DNA of 54,252 nucleotides, from assembly GCA_900549015.1 (NCBI GenBank), contig URMH01000016.1, forward strand, positions 1 through 54,252. Direction: 5' to 3'. Within the stretch, counting starts at the first letter, position 1. Every line of letters begins with the position of its first letter. The DNA is from an uncultured Blautia sp. (GTDB lineage Bacteria > Bacillota > Clostridia > Lachnospirales > Lachnospiraceae). The position numbers were made by a program, and so were the translations under genes. Below the pieces are notes generated by a model. It had not been told where the DNA came from. It saw only the letters and a program-made list of their open reading frames with translations, and made no database searches. Below, piece by piece: positions 1 through 9,643 of this stretch.

Positions 1-2372
1 ATCTTAGAAAAGAAATACGAGACCAGTTAAGGTTACTGCCGGAGGAAGAAAAAGAGATTTTTGTCCGTGCCTTTGGAGAGGCAGGAGCTGTACAGTGCGG
101 CTTCTGTATTCCCGGAATGGTGATTAGTGCAAAAGCGCTTCTCGATAAAAATCCGGATCCGGGAAGGGCGGAGGCGGCAGATGCCATTAAAAATAACGTA
201 TGCCGCTGTACAGGATATAAAAAAATCATAGACGGGATTTTGCTCGCTGCAAAATATAAAAGAGAAGGCCTTCCAAAAGAAAAAGAATATACCTGGAAGC
301 TGGGAGAGCGCGTTCCGAGAGTAGATGTGAGAGAAAAAGTTTTAGGTTACGGGGAATACCCGGACGACATACACATGGAAGGCATGATTCACGGAAGCGC
401 TCTGCGCTCCGGTTACCCGAGGGCCAGAGTAAAGGCGATCCATACGGAAAAAGCAAAAGAAGTGCCGGGAGTAGTAGCTGTATTTACAGCGGAAGATATT
501 CCGGGAAGTATAAAAGTAGGACACTTAAAACAGGACTGGGATGGTTTGATTCCTGTAGGCCATCTGACACATTATCTTGGAGATGCGATTGCTCTTGTAG
601 CAGGTGAGAATCTGGAAGCAGTGGAGGAAGGAAAACGGCAGATAGAAGTAGAATATGAAGAGCTTCCTATTGTGCGCAATCCTTATGAGGCAATGGTGGA
701 GGACGCTCCGAAGGTTCACGAAGAGGAGAAGGACAATCTGCTTTCTCACTGGCATGTGCACAGAGGAGATGCAGAAGCGGCAATTCGAAACTCTGCCCAT
801 GTAATTTCTGATACATTCCATACACCGTGGACGGAACATGCCTTTTTGGAACCGGAATGTGCCGTTGCTGTTCCGGATGGAGACGGCGTGATCATTTATT
901 CGTCTGATCAGGGAGTATATGATACGCAGCATGAGTGTATGGCGCTTTTAGGACTTCCGGCCGAAAAAGTAAAGGTGAGAAACAAGCTGGTAGGCGGTGG
1001 TTTTGGAGGAAAAGAGGATGTAACCGTCCAGCATCATGCGGCTATGATCGCTTATCTTACAAAGCGTCCGGTAAAAGTGAAGCTTACAAGAGCTGAGAGT
1101 ATTTTGATTCATCCAAAACGTCATCCTATGGATATGGAATTTACCCTTGGCTGTGATGAAAATGGAATCATACAGGGAGTGAAAGCAACTGTAATTGCAG
1201 ATACAGGAGCATATGCTTCCCTTGGAGGACCTGTTTTACAGCGCGCCTGCACCCATGCTTCCGGTCCGTATAATTATCAGAATTTTGATATTGATGGAAA
1301 GGCTTATTATACAAATAATCCCCCGGCAGGAGCATTCCGTGGATTCGGCGTGACCCAGACCTGTTTTGCCATTGAGATGCTTCTTACGAAAATGGCTGGA
1401 ATTGTGGGGATTTCGCCCTGGGAGATCCGGTACAGAAATGCCATCCGTCCGGGACAGGAGCTTCCAAACGGACAGCTTGTCGATGCGTCCACGGGTCTTG
1501 CGGAGACTCTGGAGGCGGTAAAAGACGCATATGAGAGCAGCCCGTACACGGGAATTGCCTGTGCCATGAAAAATGCAGGAGTGGGCGTTGGACTTCCGGA
1601 CTGGGGAAGAGCCCGCCTTCTTGTAAAAGACGGAAAAGTGGAGATCCATTCGGGAGCCTCCTGTATCGGACAGGGACTTGGAACGGTTCTTGTGCAGATG
1701 GTTTCCGAGATGCTGTCTCTTAAAAGAGAGGAGATTTATTACGACGCCTCCAATACATGGACAGCTCCGGATTCCGGAACGACCTCAGGATCCAGACAGA
1801 CCCTTGTGACAGGCGAGGCAGTGAGAAGAGCCTGTGAAAAAATGAAAGAAGATTTATCCTCCCATTCTCTTTCGGAGCTGGAAGGAAAGGAATATACAGG
1901 AGAGTATCTTGCAGCTACCGACCCTATGGGAAGCGATAAGAAAAATCCGGTTTCCCACGTTGCGTATGGCTATGCCACACAGGTCTGCATCTTAAATGAA
2001 GACGGAACCGTAAAGAAAATCGTGGCAGCACATGACGTAGGAAAAGCCGTAAATCCTCTGTCTGTAGAGGGACAGATCGAAGGAGGAGTCATCATGTCAT
2101 ACGGCTTTGCCTTGACAGAAAAATATCCAATTTCCGATTGCAAACCGACTGCAAAATATGGTACACTAGGGTTACCAAAAGCAAATAAAATTCCTGAAGT
2201 AGAGAGCATCATTGTGGAGAAAAAAGGGCTTCCTGTCGCCTGCGGGGCGATTGGGATCGGAGAGATCACCTCTATCCCCACAGCGCCTGCCATTGCAGGG
2301 GCATATTACAGAAAAGACGGGGAATTCCGCACCTCTCTTCCTGTAGAAAATACTCCCTATCAGAAGAAATGA
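1..2372 (+). CDS. Selenium-dependent xanthine dehydrogenase, fused 2Fe-2S/molybdopterin type (5' partial)
   Basis: The frame is open from base 3, so the N-terminus (first 2Fe-2S cluster) lies outside the window. It starts in the second [2Fe-2S] domain, with QCGFC near residue 32 and CRCTGY about 40 residues later. A molybdopterin-binding aldehyde oxidase/xanthine dehydrogenase domain follows in the same chain, with GGGFGGKED and GQGLGT cofactor-contact motifs. GIGE near the C-terminus probably carries the catalytic glutamate. Fusion of Fe-S and Mo domains without an FAD domain is typical of the selenium-dependent xanthine dehydrogenase family, which hydroxylates purines using a labile-selenium Mo cofactor. 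The neighbouring yqeB and yqeC genes agree with this. The exact substrate (xanthine, hypoxanthine or another purine) cannot be read from the sequence. Confidence 0.85.
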   Translation, partial: LRKEIRDQLRLLPEEEKEIFVRAFGEAGAVQCGFCIPGMVISAKALLDKNPDPGRAEAADAIKNNVCRCTGYKKIIDGILLAAKYKREGLPKEKEYTWKLGERVPRVDVREKVLGYGEYPDDIHMEGMIHGSALRSGYPRARVKAIHTEKAKEVPGVVAVFTAEDIPGSIKVGHLKQDWDGLIPVGHLTHYLGDAIALVAGENLEAVEEGKRQIEVEYEELPIVRNPYEAMVEDAPKVHEEEKDNLLSHWHVHRGDAEAAIRNSAHVISDTFHTPWTEHAFLEPECAVAVPDGDGVIIYSSDQGVYDTQHECMALLGLPAEKVKVRNKLVGGGFGGKEDVTVQHHAAMIAYLTKRPVKVKLTRAESILIHPKRHPMDMEFTLGCDENGIIQGVKATVIADTGAYASLGGPVLQRACTHASGPYNYQNFDIDGKAYYTNNPPAGAFRGFGVTQTCFAIEMLLTKMAGIVGISPWEIRYRNAIRPGQELPNGQLVDASTGLAETLEAVKDAYESSPYTGIACAMKNAGVGVGLPDWGRARLLVKDGKVEIHSGASCIGQGLGTVLVQMVSEMLSLKREEIYYDASNTWTAPDSGTTSGSRQTLVTGEAVRRACEKMKEDLSSHSLSELEGKEYTGEYLAATDPMGSDKKNPVSHVAYGYATQVCILNEDGTVKKIVAAHDVGKAVNPLSVEGQIEGGVIMSYGFALTEKYPISDCKPTAKYGTLGLPKANKIPEVESIIVEKKGLPVACGAIGIGEITSIPTAPAIAGAYYRKDGEFRTSLPVENTPYQKK

Positions 2373-2407
2373 AACGTTCAGGAATCTATAAGAAACAGCA
2401 TGATTCA

Positions 2408-2466
2408 GAGCCGGACAGAAGTCCCGAGGAGAATAAAGATTCCTCCGGACTTTTCCGGCTCATTTT
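2408..2466 (+). terminator. Hairpin between the two xanthine dehydrogenase genes
   Basis: An imperfect inverted repeat (GAGCCGGA at 2408-2415 against TCCGGCTC at 2454-2461, with further pairing inside) is followed by a run of T. It fits an intrinsic terminator or an attenuator that lowers readthrough from the fused enzyme gene into xdhA. The 124-base gap holds no gene. Confidence 0.5.
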
Positions 2467-2496
2467 TAAAAAATTCAGGTAAAGAAGGTGACAGTT

Positions 2497-4770
2497 ATGA
2501 TTGGAAAGAGCATTCCAAGAGTAGACGCTTATGAAAAGGTCACAGGCAGAGCAAAATTTACAGATGATCTGGCTCCGAAAAACTGTCTTGTGGCAAAGGT
2601 GTATCATGCAACTATTGGAAACGGTATTGTAACCTCCATTGATACAAGTGAGGCAGAGGCTCTTCCGGGAGTCGTCCGTGTTGTTACGTTTAAGGATGTT
2701 CCGGATCACTGTTATCCCACGCCGGGGCATCCCTGGTCTGTGGAGCTTGCCCATCAGGACATAGCGGACCGTAATCTCTTAACAGGAAGAGTGCGGTATT
2801 ACGGGGACGACATAGCGGCCGTTGTGGCAGAAGACGAGGTGACGGCAGCGCGGGCGTTAAAGCTTATCAAGGTGGAATATGAGGAATATCCCGTAGAGAT
2901 CCATCCTCGAAAATCCATGTACGGAACGCCGCATCCGGTTCATCTTGACAAAAAAGATAATGTTCTCGCACGTTCCAATTTCTTTATCGGCAATGTGGAG
3001 CAGGGACTTAAAGATTCTGCCACAGTCATAAAGAGAAGCTACAAAACCCCGATTGTGCAGCACTGTCATATTGAAAATCCCATTTCCTATGCATATATGG
3101 AAAAAGGAAGGATCGTTGTGGTAACGTCCACACAGATCCCGCATATTGTGCGCCGTGTGATTGGGCAGGCGCTCGGCATTCCCTGGGGTAAGATCCGCGT
3201 CATCAAGCCATATATAGGAGGCGGCTTTGGAAACAAGCAGGACGTACTTTACGAGCCGTTAAACGCCTTTCTTACCACATTGGTAGGAGGACGTCCTGTA
3301 AAGCTTGACGTGACAAGAGAGGAAACCTTCTGCAATACAAGAACGAGACATTCCATTGAATATGATCTGACAGCAGGCGTAGATAAAGGCGGACATCTGA
3401 TTGCAAAAGATATGCTCGCCATTTCCAATCAGGGAGCATATGCTTCCCACGGACATGCGATCGCAGCCAACGGTCTTACTGCATGGAGACTTCAGTATGC
3501 CTGCCCGAATATAAAGGGAGAAGCTTATACAGTATATACAAACTGTCCTACAGCAGGCGCCATGCGCGCGTACGGCATTCCGCAGGCAGCTTTCGCCATA
3601 GAGTGCTTTATGGACGATATTGCAAGCGAGATCCATATGGATCCTCTGGAGTTCAGAAGACAAAACCTGATAGAGGGATATTATCGGGACGCTTACTTAA
3701 AACCGATCGCAGCCAACACAAACGGAATTTTTGAATGTCTGGAAAAAGGAGCTGCCCATATTCACTGGGAAGAAAAACGTAAGGCTTATGAAAACCAGAC
3801 AGGAGATATGAGAAGAGGCGTGGGAATGTCTCTCTTCTCCTATAAGACGGGCGTGTGGCCTATTTCCCTTGAGATTGCAGGCGCCCGCCTTGTGCTGAAC
3901 CAGGACGGAAGCATGCAGCTTTCTCTTGGGGCAACGGAAATCGGTCAGGGCGCAGATACGGTATTTTCTCAGATGGCAGCAGAGACGCTTCATATGGATG
4001 TGGAGGATATACATATCCAGACCATGCAGGATACGGATATAACGCCTTTCGATACAGGGGCGTATGCGTCCAGACAGTCCTTTGTAACGGGAACTGCCGT
4101 AAAGAAATGTGCAGAGCTTATGCTTCATAAAATCCTGGATTATGCGGAGACTCTTCTGGAAGGGGAGGAGCGCACTTTAAGCCTTGACCACGGCTGGATC
4201 CTTGCGGACGGACAGAAGGTACTTTCTCTGGAAGAGCTTGCGATGGAAAGCTATTACAGCCTTACAAATTCTTCTGCCATCACGGCGGAGGTTTCTACCC
4301 AGGTAAAGAAAAATACACTTGCGACAGGCTGCTGTTTTGTTGAGGTGGAAGTAGACTTAAAGCTTGGAAAAATTAAGATACTGGATATTATTAATGTGCA
4401 CGACAGCGGAAAACTCTTAAATCCGCAGCTTGCCAGAATGCAGGTGGAAGGCGGTATGTCTATGGGCATGGGATACGGACTTTCCGAGCAGCTTCTTCTC
4501 GATGAAAAAACAGGAAGACCTTTAAACGGAACTCTTCTTGATTATAAGCTTATGACAACGATGGATACGCCGGATCTAGATGTGGATTTCGTGGAGCTGG
4601 AAGACCCTATGGGACCTTACGGCAACAAGGCGCTTGGAGAGCCGCCTGCAATTCCGGCTGCTCCGGCTATTCGAAATGCAGTGCTCCATGCAACAGGCGT
4701 AGCCTTTAACGAAAATCCTCTCACACCGCAGAGACTGATTTCGGGCTTTAAAGAGGCGGGACTGATTTAA
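2497..4770 (+). CDS. xdhA: Xanthine dehydrogenase molybdenum-binding subunit
   Basis: A 757-residue molybdopterin subunit of a three-subunit purine hydroxylase. An N-terminal hammerhead domain (about residues 15-120) precedes the large cofactor-binding domain. That domain carries GGGFGNK near residue 245, ATEIGQGAD near 480 and GEPPAIPAAPAI near 713; the glutamate of GEPP is the probable catalytic base. ATG at 2497 is preferred over GTG at 2488 because AAGAAGG lies eight bases before it. The FAD and Fe-S subunits follow directly, with 18 bases and then a 4-base overlap, so the three form one operon. Protein partition and order match E. coli xdhABC. Specificity (xanthine, hypoxanthine or a related heterocycle) is inferred from context. 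Confidence 0.85.
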   Translation: MIGKSIPRVDAYEKVTGRAKFTDDLAPKNCLVAKVYHATIGNGIVTSIDTSEAEALPGVVRVVTFKDVPDHCYPTPGHPWSVELAHQDIADRNLLTGRVRYYGDDIAAVVAEDEVTAARALKLIKVEYEEYPVEIHPRKSMYGTPHPVHLDKKDNVLARSNFFIGNVEQGLKDSATVIKRSYKTPIVQHCHIENPISYAYMEKGRIVVVTSTQIPHIVRRVIGQALGIPWGKIRVIKPYIGGGFGNKQDVLYEPLNAFLTTLVGGRPVKLDVTREETFCNTRTRHSIEYDLTAGVDKGGHLIAKDMLAISNQGAYASHGHAIAANGLTAWRLQYACPNIKGEAYTVYTNCPTAGAMRAYGIPQAAFAIECFMDDIASEIHMDPLEFRRQNLIEGYYRDAYLKPIAANTNGIFECLEKGAAHIHWEEKRKAYENQTGDMRRGVGMSLFSYKTGVWPISLEIAGARLVLNQDGSMQLSLGATEIGQGADTVFSQMAAETLHMDVEDIHIQTMQDTDITPFDTGAYASRQSFVTGTAVKKCAELMLHKILDYAETLLEGEERTLSLDHGWILADGQKVLSLEELAMESYYSLTNSSAITAEVSTQVKKNTLATGCCFVEVEVDLKLGKIKILDIINVHDSGKLLNPQLARMQVEGGMSMGMGYGLSEQLLLDEKTGRPLNGTLLDYKLMTTMDTPDLDVDFVELEDPMGPYGNKALGEPPAIPAAPAIRNAVLHATGVAFNENPLTPQRLISGFKEAGLI

Positions 4771-4788
4771 AAGAAAGGGGGTTTTTGT

Positions 4789-5673
4789 ATGTATGATATT
4801 GAAAATTACTATAATGCAGGAAGCATCAAAGAGGCGGTAAGTCTTTTAAAAGAGCACCCGGATGCAAGAATCATTTCCGGGGGAAGCGATGTACTTATAA
4901 AAATAAGAGAGGGAAAAATGGCGGGCACTTCCCTTGTTTCCGTAAGAGATATAAAAGAAATGCAGGGCGTGACGCTTATGGATTCCGGCGATATTTATAT
5001 TGGCGCAGGAACTACGTTTTCCCATGTTACAAATGATCCTGTGATCCGGAAGCACATTCCCGTTCTCGGGGAGGCGGTAGATCAGGTAGGGGGACCTCAG
5101 ATTCGAAACATTGGTACCATCGGGGGAAACGTCTGTAACGGAGCCGTCAGCGCAGACAGCGCGCCGACTTTATTTTCCCTTAACGCCATGCTGCGGATCG
5201 CTGACGGAGAAGGGGGACGTACCGTTCCCATTGATATGTTTTATTTAGGACCTGGAAAAGTAGATCTGCATCGGGGAGATGTGCTGACACACATTATCAT
5301 TCCGGGAAAAGAATACCAGGGGTATCACGGACATTATATTAAATATTCCATGAGAAATGCAATGGATATTGCCACATTAAGCTGCAGTGTGGTAGGCAGG
5401 ATAAAGAAAGAGACAAACATTCTTGAGGACGTGCGGATTACATTTGGCGTGGCTGCTCCCGTGCCTTACCGGTGCAAAAAGACGGAGGCTGCCTTAAAGG
5501 GAATGGAAATCGGCGAAGCTCTTTATGAGAAGATAAAGGAAATGGTACGGGAAGAGATCAACCCGAGAGATTCCTGGAGGGCGTCAAAAGAATTTCGTCT
5601 TCAGATCGGCGGGGAAATCGCAGCCCGCGCATTAAGAGAAACTGTGAAAATTGCAGGAGGTGAGCCGTCATGA
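4789..5673 (+). CDS. xdhB: Xanthine dehydrogenase FAD-binding subunit
   Basis: A 294-residue flavin subunit carrying electrons from the Fe-S subunit to the acceptor. The N-terminal FAD-binding domain shows GGSD near residue 32 and a glycine-rich GTIGGNVCNG stretch near 108. The C-terminal CO-dehydrogenase flavoprotein domain covers about residues 175-285. Length is usual for the family. It begins with ATG behind AAAGGGGG and ends overlapping xdhC by four bases (ATGA), so translation is coupled. The fused enzyme upstream has no FAD domain of its own, so this subunit might also serve it; that is speculation. Confidence 0.87.
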   Translation: MYDIENYYNAGSIKEAVSLLKEHPDARIISGGSDVLIKIREGKMAGTSLVSVRDIKEMQGVTLMDSGDIYIGAGTTFSHVTNDPVIRKHIPVLGEAVDQVGGPQIRNIGTIGGNVCNGAVSADSAPTLFSLNAMLRIADGEGGRTVPIDMFYLGPGKVDLHRGDVLTHIIIPGKEYQGYHGHYIKYSMRNAMDIATLSCSVVGRIKKETNILEDVRITFGVAAPVPYRCKKTEAALKGMEIGEALYEKIKEMVREEINPRDSWRASKEFRLQIGGEIAARALRETVKIAGGEPS

Positions 5674-6164
5674 AAAAAGATTTAAGACTGGTGCAGTGTA
5701 CCGTAAACGGCAAAGAGGTGGCAGAATATGTAGATGTAAGGGAATCCCTTCTTGATATGCTCCGCAATCATCTGGGACTTACCTCGGTAAAAAAAGGCTG
5801 TGAGGTTGGTGAATGCGGCGCCTGTACGGTAATTGTAGACGGGGAAACCATAGATTCCTGCATTTATATGGCTGTGTGGGCAGAAGGCAAAAATATCCGC
5901 ACTCTGGAAGGACTTGAAAAGGACGGAGAGCTTACAAGGATCCAGGAGGCTTTTATTGAGGAAGGCGCCATTCAGTGCGGATTCTGTACGCCCGGTTTTG
6001 TCATGTCCGCAACGGTTCTTCTGGAAAGAGGAGAAAAGCTTACAAGAGAGGCGATCAAAAAACATATGGCGGGAAATCTTTGCCGGTGTACCGGGTATCA
6101 GAACATTGTCAATGCAGTAGAAAAGGTAAATAACGAACAGTTGGAGAGACAGAAGGAAAAATGA
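5670..6164 (+). CDS. xdhC: Xanthine dehydrogenase iron-sulfur subunit
   Basis: A 164-residue protein with the two [2Fe-2S] domains of molybdenum hydroxylases. A plant-ferredoxin-like domain has GCEVGECGACT near residue 45 and a further Cys near 66. An all-helical domain follows, with QCGFC near 104 and CRCTGY near 138. All eight expected cysteines are visible. It overlaps xdhB before it and yqeB after it by four bases each (ATGA), a tightly coupled operon. Its role is to pass electrons from the Mo centre in XdhA to FAD in XdhB. Confidence 0.9.
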   Translation: MKKDLRLVQCTVNGKEVAEYVDVRESLLDMLRNHLGLTSVKKGCEVGECGACTVIVDGETIDSCIYMAVWAEGKNIRTLEGLEKDGELTRIQEAFIEEGAIQCGFCTPGFVMSATVLLERGEKLTREAIKKHMAGNLCRCTGYQNIVNAVEKVNNEQLERQKEK

Positions 6165-6961
6165 CAGAAAATAAAATTCTTGTGCGCGGAGGCGGCGATC
6201 TGGCAAGCGGAGTGATCCACAGGCTGCACCGGTGCGGCTACCGCGTTCTGATACTGGAAAGTGAAGCGCCCAGCGCCATTCGAAGAGAGGTATCTTTCTG
6301 CGAAGCCGTTTATGAGGGAGAGTCTTTTGTGGAGGGGGTTCTCTGCAGAAAAATTTCTTCTCTGGCAGAATGTAAAAAGGTGTGGCAGGAGGGGGAAATC
6401 CCCCTTCTTGCTGACGAGACGGGGGCATCTGTAAAAGAATTTGCTCCCGATGCAGTGATAGACGCCATTCTTGCGAAAAAAAATCTTGGAACAACAAAGG
6501 AAATGGCGCCTCTTACCATTGCTCTGGGTCCCGGATTTGCGGCGGGATATGATGTGGATTTCGTGATCGAGACCATGCGCGGCCACGACCTTGGAAAGAT
6601 CATAGAGGACGGGGAAGCCCTTCCAAATACGGGAACCCCGGGACTGATCGCGGGAGTGGGAAGAGAGAGAGTCATTCATTCCCCGGCAGAGGGTGTGATT
6701 GTAAATAAGGCGAAAATTGCAGACTTTGTAGAAAAAGGCCAGGTGATCGCCACAGTGGGAGGAGCAGAGGTATCTGCTTCTCTTACCGGAATATTAAGAG
6801 GAATTATAAGGGACGGGTATCACGTTCATAAAGGAATGAAAATTGCGGATATAGACCCGAGAAAAGAAGAAAAAGAAAACTGTTATACCATTTCTGATAA
6901 AGCGAGATGTATTGCGGGAAGCGTTGTGGAGATTCTTCTTTCCAGAGGAATCCTGCCATGA
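6161..6961 (+). CDS. yqeB: Selenium-dependent molybdenum hydroxylase maturation protein YqeB (EF2563 family)
   Basis: A 266-residue member of the EF2563/YqeB family, found almost only beside selenium-dependent molybdenum hydroxylases. It opens with a dinucleotide-fold-like VRGGGDLASGV motif, and a central GPGF stretch precedes the C-terminal part. The precise reaction of the family is not established; a role in putting labile selenium into the Mo cofactor or maturing the hydroxylase is inferred from co-occurrence. It overlaps xdhC and the next gene by four bases each, so it belongs to the same transcript. Confidence 0.85.
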   Translation: MTENKILVRGGGDLASGVIHRLHRCGYRVLILESEAPSAIRREVSFCEAVYEGESFVEGVLCRKISSLAECKKVWQEGEIPLLADETGASVKEFAPDAVIDAILAKKNLGTTKEMAPLTIALGPGFAAGYDVDFVIETMRGHDLGKIIEDGEALPNTGTPGLIAGVGRERVIHSPAEGVIVNKAKIADFVEKGQVIATVGGAEVSASLTGILRGIIRDGYHVHKGMKIADIDPRKEEKENCYTISDKARCIAGSVVEILLSRGILP

Positions 6962-8283
6962 GAAGTGATGTTTCTTCCAGGTTTCTTTCGGGACTTTCTA
7001 TAAAGCCGCGGCACAGAACTATCGCGGTTGTGGGAAGCGGCGGAAAGACAAGTCTTATCTGGCGGCTTGCAGAAGAACTGGTGCAGACAGGACAAAAAGT
7101 AGCTGTCACGACGACCACACATATGGCAATCGAAAAAGAACGTCCCTTTGCCCTCAATGGGGAAGGGGCAGCAGCTCTTATTTTAAAGCATGGATACGTT
7201 CTGGTTGCTTCTATAGACAGACAGAAGAAAAAACTGTGCGCACTTCCCTGTGAAAAGTTAAAAGAACTTTCAGGGATTTGCGATGTACTTCTTATTGAGG
7301 CGGACGGAGCAAGAAAAAAGCCTTTTAAAATTCCAATGGAATGGGAACCGGTTATCCCTGACTTTACAGACCTTGTCATTGCTGTTTCAGGTCTGGATTC
7401 TCTTGGGAATCCCATAAAAGAAGCTGCCTATTGTCCGCAGGAGACGGCTTTGTTTCTAGGAAAAAAAGAAACGGACATCATAAGCTATGAGGATATGATA
7501 AAGGCAGTTACCAGCAGAAAGGGACTTTTAAAGGGTGTGGGAGAAAGAGAATACCGTGTGTATTTAAATAAAACAGATACGGTAAAAGAAGAGGAAATGC
7601 TTGACAAGCTAAGAGAGGAGCTTTTTGATATGGGGATACAGTTTTTTTGCGGAAGCCTCCGGAAAAAAAAGAAAAACACAGCATTGATTATGCTGGCGGC
7701 TGGAAACAGCCGCCGTTTTGGCGCAAATAAACTTCTGTATGAAATAGAGGGAAGCCCCATGTATCAAAGAACTCTTTCCTGTCTTTTTAAGGCGCAGAAA
7801 GAAGTTTTGAAAAAGACAGGGGTTTTCTGTCCTGTCACAGTTGTGACCCAGTACCGGGAAATTGGGGAGGCAGCAGAAAAAATGGGAGCAAAGGTGTGTT
7901 ATAATCCCCATCCTGAGGAGGGCATTTCCTCTTCTCTGAAAATTGGCTTAAAGGAAAATAAGGAGGCAGATGCTTGTCTTTTTACAGTAGCAGACCAGCC
8001 CTGGCTTACATGGGAAAGTGTTATGAGGCTTCTGGAAGTTTTCTGGGAATCAGAAAAAGGCATGGCGTGTATGCAGAATGGAGACAAAAAAGGAAATCCC
8101 TGTATTTTTTCAAAAAGATACTATGAGGAGCTTTTTTCTCTTACAGGTGATGTGGGAGGAAAACGGATTTTAAAAGGTCATCCGATGGATATTGCCGTGT
8201 ATCAGCCGGAATGTGAAAAAGAACTGGAAGATATAGATTATATGGATGACAGAGAAATAAAGAAAAGAGGAGACAGACCTTGA
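6958..8283 (+). CDS. YqeC (selenium cofactor biosynthesis)-MocA-like nucleotidyltransferase fusion
   Basis: A 441-residue two-domain protein. Residues about 15-235 form a YqeC domain with a P-loop-like GSGGKTSL motif near residue 22 and an IEADGA motif near 110. Residues about 240-435 are a MocA-like molybdenum cofactor nucleotidyltransferase with LAAGNSRRFG, a nucleotide-binding loop, and VADQPW near 345. In E. coli yqeC and mocA are separate neighbouring genes; here one reading frame joins them. ATG at 6958 is chosen over the upstream 6907 start because it gives the ATGA overlap with yqeB. The fusion supports YqeC and MocA acting in sequence on the same Mo (cytosine or guanine dinucleotide) cofactor; that is inference. 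Confidence 0.85.
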   Translation: MRSDVSSRFLSGLSIKPRHRTIAVVGSGGKTSLIWRLAEELVQTGQKVAVTTTTHMAIEKERPFALNGEGAAALILKHGYVLVASIDRQKKKLCALPCEKLKELSGICDVLLIEADGARKKPFKIPMEWEPVIPDFTDLVIAVSGLDSLGNPIKEAAYCPQETALFLGKKETDIISYEDMIKAVTSRKGLLKGVGEREYRVYLNKTDTVKEEEMLDKLREELFDMGIQFFCGSLRKKKKNTALIMLAAGNSRRFGANKLLYEIEGSPMYQRTLSCLFKAQKEVLKKTGVFCPVTVVTQYREIGEAAEKMGAKVCYNPHPEEGISSSLKIGLKENKEADACLFTVADQPWLTWESVMRLLEVFWESEKGMACMQNGDKKGNPCIFSKRYYEELFSLTGDVGGKRILKGHPMDIAVYQPECEKELEDIDYMDDREIKKRGDRP

Positions 8284-9638
8284 GAGCGCATCAGACAGAT
8301 TTTTCCAGAGGAAATGTATATCGCAATATTCTGGAGGTTGCAATTCCACTTACATTGGCGCAGCTTTTAAACCTTTTATATAATGTAGTAGACCGGATTT
8401 ACATAGGAAGGATTCCTGAAGTGGGAACTTTGGCGCTTACGGGCGTTGGTCTTTGTTTTCCTGTTATTTCCCTTGTTACTGCGTTTACCTATCTTTATGG
8501 AAACGGAGGCTCTCCCTTATGTGCAATGGAAAGAGGGCGGGGAAATAAAGAAGAGGCAGAGAAAATCATGGGAAATTCTTTTATTCTTCTTGTTTATACA
8601 GGAGTGATTCTCATGACCCTTGGGTTTATTTTTTATAAACCTTTTTTATATCTTTTTGGGGCAAGCGATGCCACATTTCCCTATGCGGGTTCATATATGA
8701 GGATTTATCTTCTCGGAACTGTTTTTGTTATGATTTCTGTTGGAATGAATCCGTTTATTAACAGCCAGGGATTTGGCAATATAGGAATGCTGACCGTACT
8801 GATCGGCGCTGTTTTAAATATTATCCTTGACCCTGTTTTTATTTTTGTATTTCATATGGGAGTACAGGGAGCGGCGCTTGCGACGATTCTTTCCCAGTTC
8901 TGCTCTGCTTTGTGGGTGCTTCGTTTTCTTACGGGAAAGAGGGCAGTTCTGAAACTGAAAAAAGAGGCCTTCCGACTGAGATGGAAGAGAGTGAAAAGCA
9001 TTCTGGGACTTGGTGTGTCCGGATTTATTATGGCATTTACAAACAGCCTTGTGCAGATTGTATGTAATTCCACGCTCCAGACCTTTGGAGGAGATATTTA
9101 CGTTGGTGTTATGACGGTGTTAAGTTCTGTGAGAGATATTTGCACCATGCCGGTTATGGGGCTCACAAACGGAGCTTCTCCTGTCATGAGTTTTAATTAC
9201 GGGGAAAAGGCGTATGACCGTGTAAAGAAGGCAATCCGGTTTGTGACGGTGATCTGTGTCACCTATACCTTTGCTGCATGGGGGCTTTTAAAGCTGATTC
9301 CGGAAGTCTTTATTCGTATTTTTAATACAGATCCCCAGCTTGTAGTAAGAAGTATTCCGGCTCTTCATATTTACTTTTTCGGGTTTTGTTTTATGGCTCT
9401 TCAATTTACGGGACAAAGTGTATTTGTGGCTCTTGGAAAATCAAAGCAGGCGACATTTTTTTCTCTTCTTAGAAAGGCAATTATTGTAGTCCCCCTTACT
9501 CTGATCCTGCCGCATATGGCAGGATTAGGAGTAGACGGGGTGTTCTGGGCTGAGCCGGTGTCCAATCTGTTCGGCGGCTGCGCCTGCTTCTTTACCATGC
9601 TGGCGACGGTGATGCCGGAGCTGAAAAAAGAAAAATAA
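8280..9638 (+). CDS. MATE family efflux transporter
   Basis: A 452-residue membrane protein with two MatE halves of about six helices each, as in Na+- or H+-coupled multidrug/organic cation exporters. TTG at 8280 is taken as start: it has GAGGAG about eight bases upstream and overlaps the yqeC-mocA stop codon, so it is translationally coupled to the xanthine dehydrogenase operon. This suggests export of a purine pathway product or intermediate, but no substrate can be read from the sequence. It converges on arcC with five bases between the two stop codons and no clear terminator. Confidence 0.8.
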   Translation: MRAHQTDFSRGNVYRNILEVAIPLTLAQLLNLLYNVVDRIYIGRIPEVGTLALTGVGLCFPVISLVTAFTYLYGNGGSPLCAMERGRGNKEEAEKIMGNSFILLVYTGVILMTLGFIFYKPFLYLFGASDATFPYAGSYMRIYLLGTVFVMISVGMNPFINSQGFGNIGMLTVLIGAVLNIILDPVFIFVFHMGVQGAALATILSQFCSALWVLRFLTGKRAVLKLKKEAFRLRWKRVKSILGLGVSGFIMAFTNSLVQIVCNSTLQTFGGDIYVGVMTVLSSVRDICTMPVMGLTNGASPVMSFNYGEKAYDRVKKAIRFVTVICVTYTFAAWGLLKLIPEVFIRIFNTDPQLVVRSIPALHIYFFGFCFMALQFTGQSVFVALGKSKQATFFSLLRKAIIVVPLTLILPHMAGLGVDGVFWAEPVSNLFGGCACFFTMLATVMPELKKEK

Positions 9639-9643
9639 AGAAT

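Noticed and set aside
1..6164. In-frame TGA selenocysteine codon in the hydroxylases
   Set aside because: No internal TGA occurs in these frames; selenium in this family is a labile cofactor atom, not selenocysteine.
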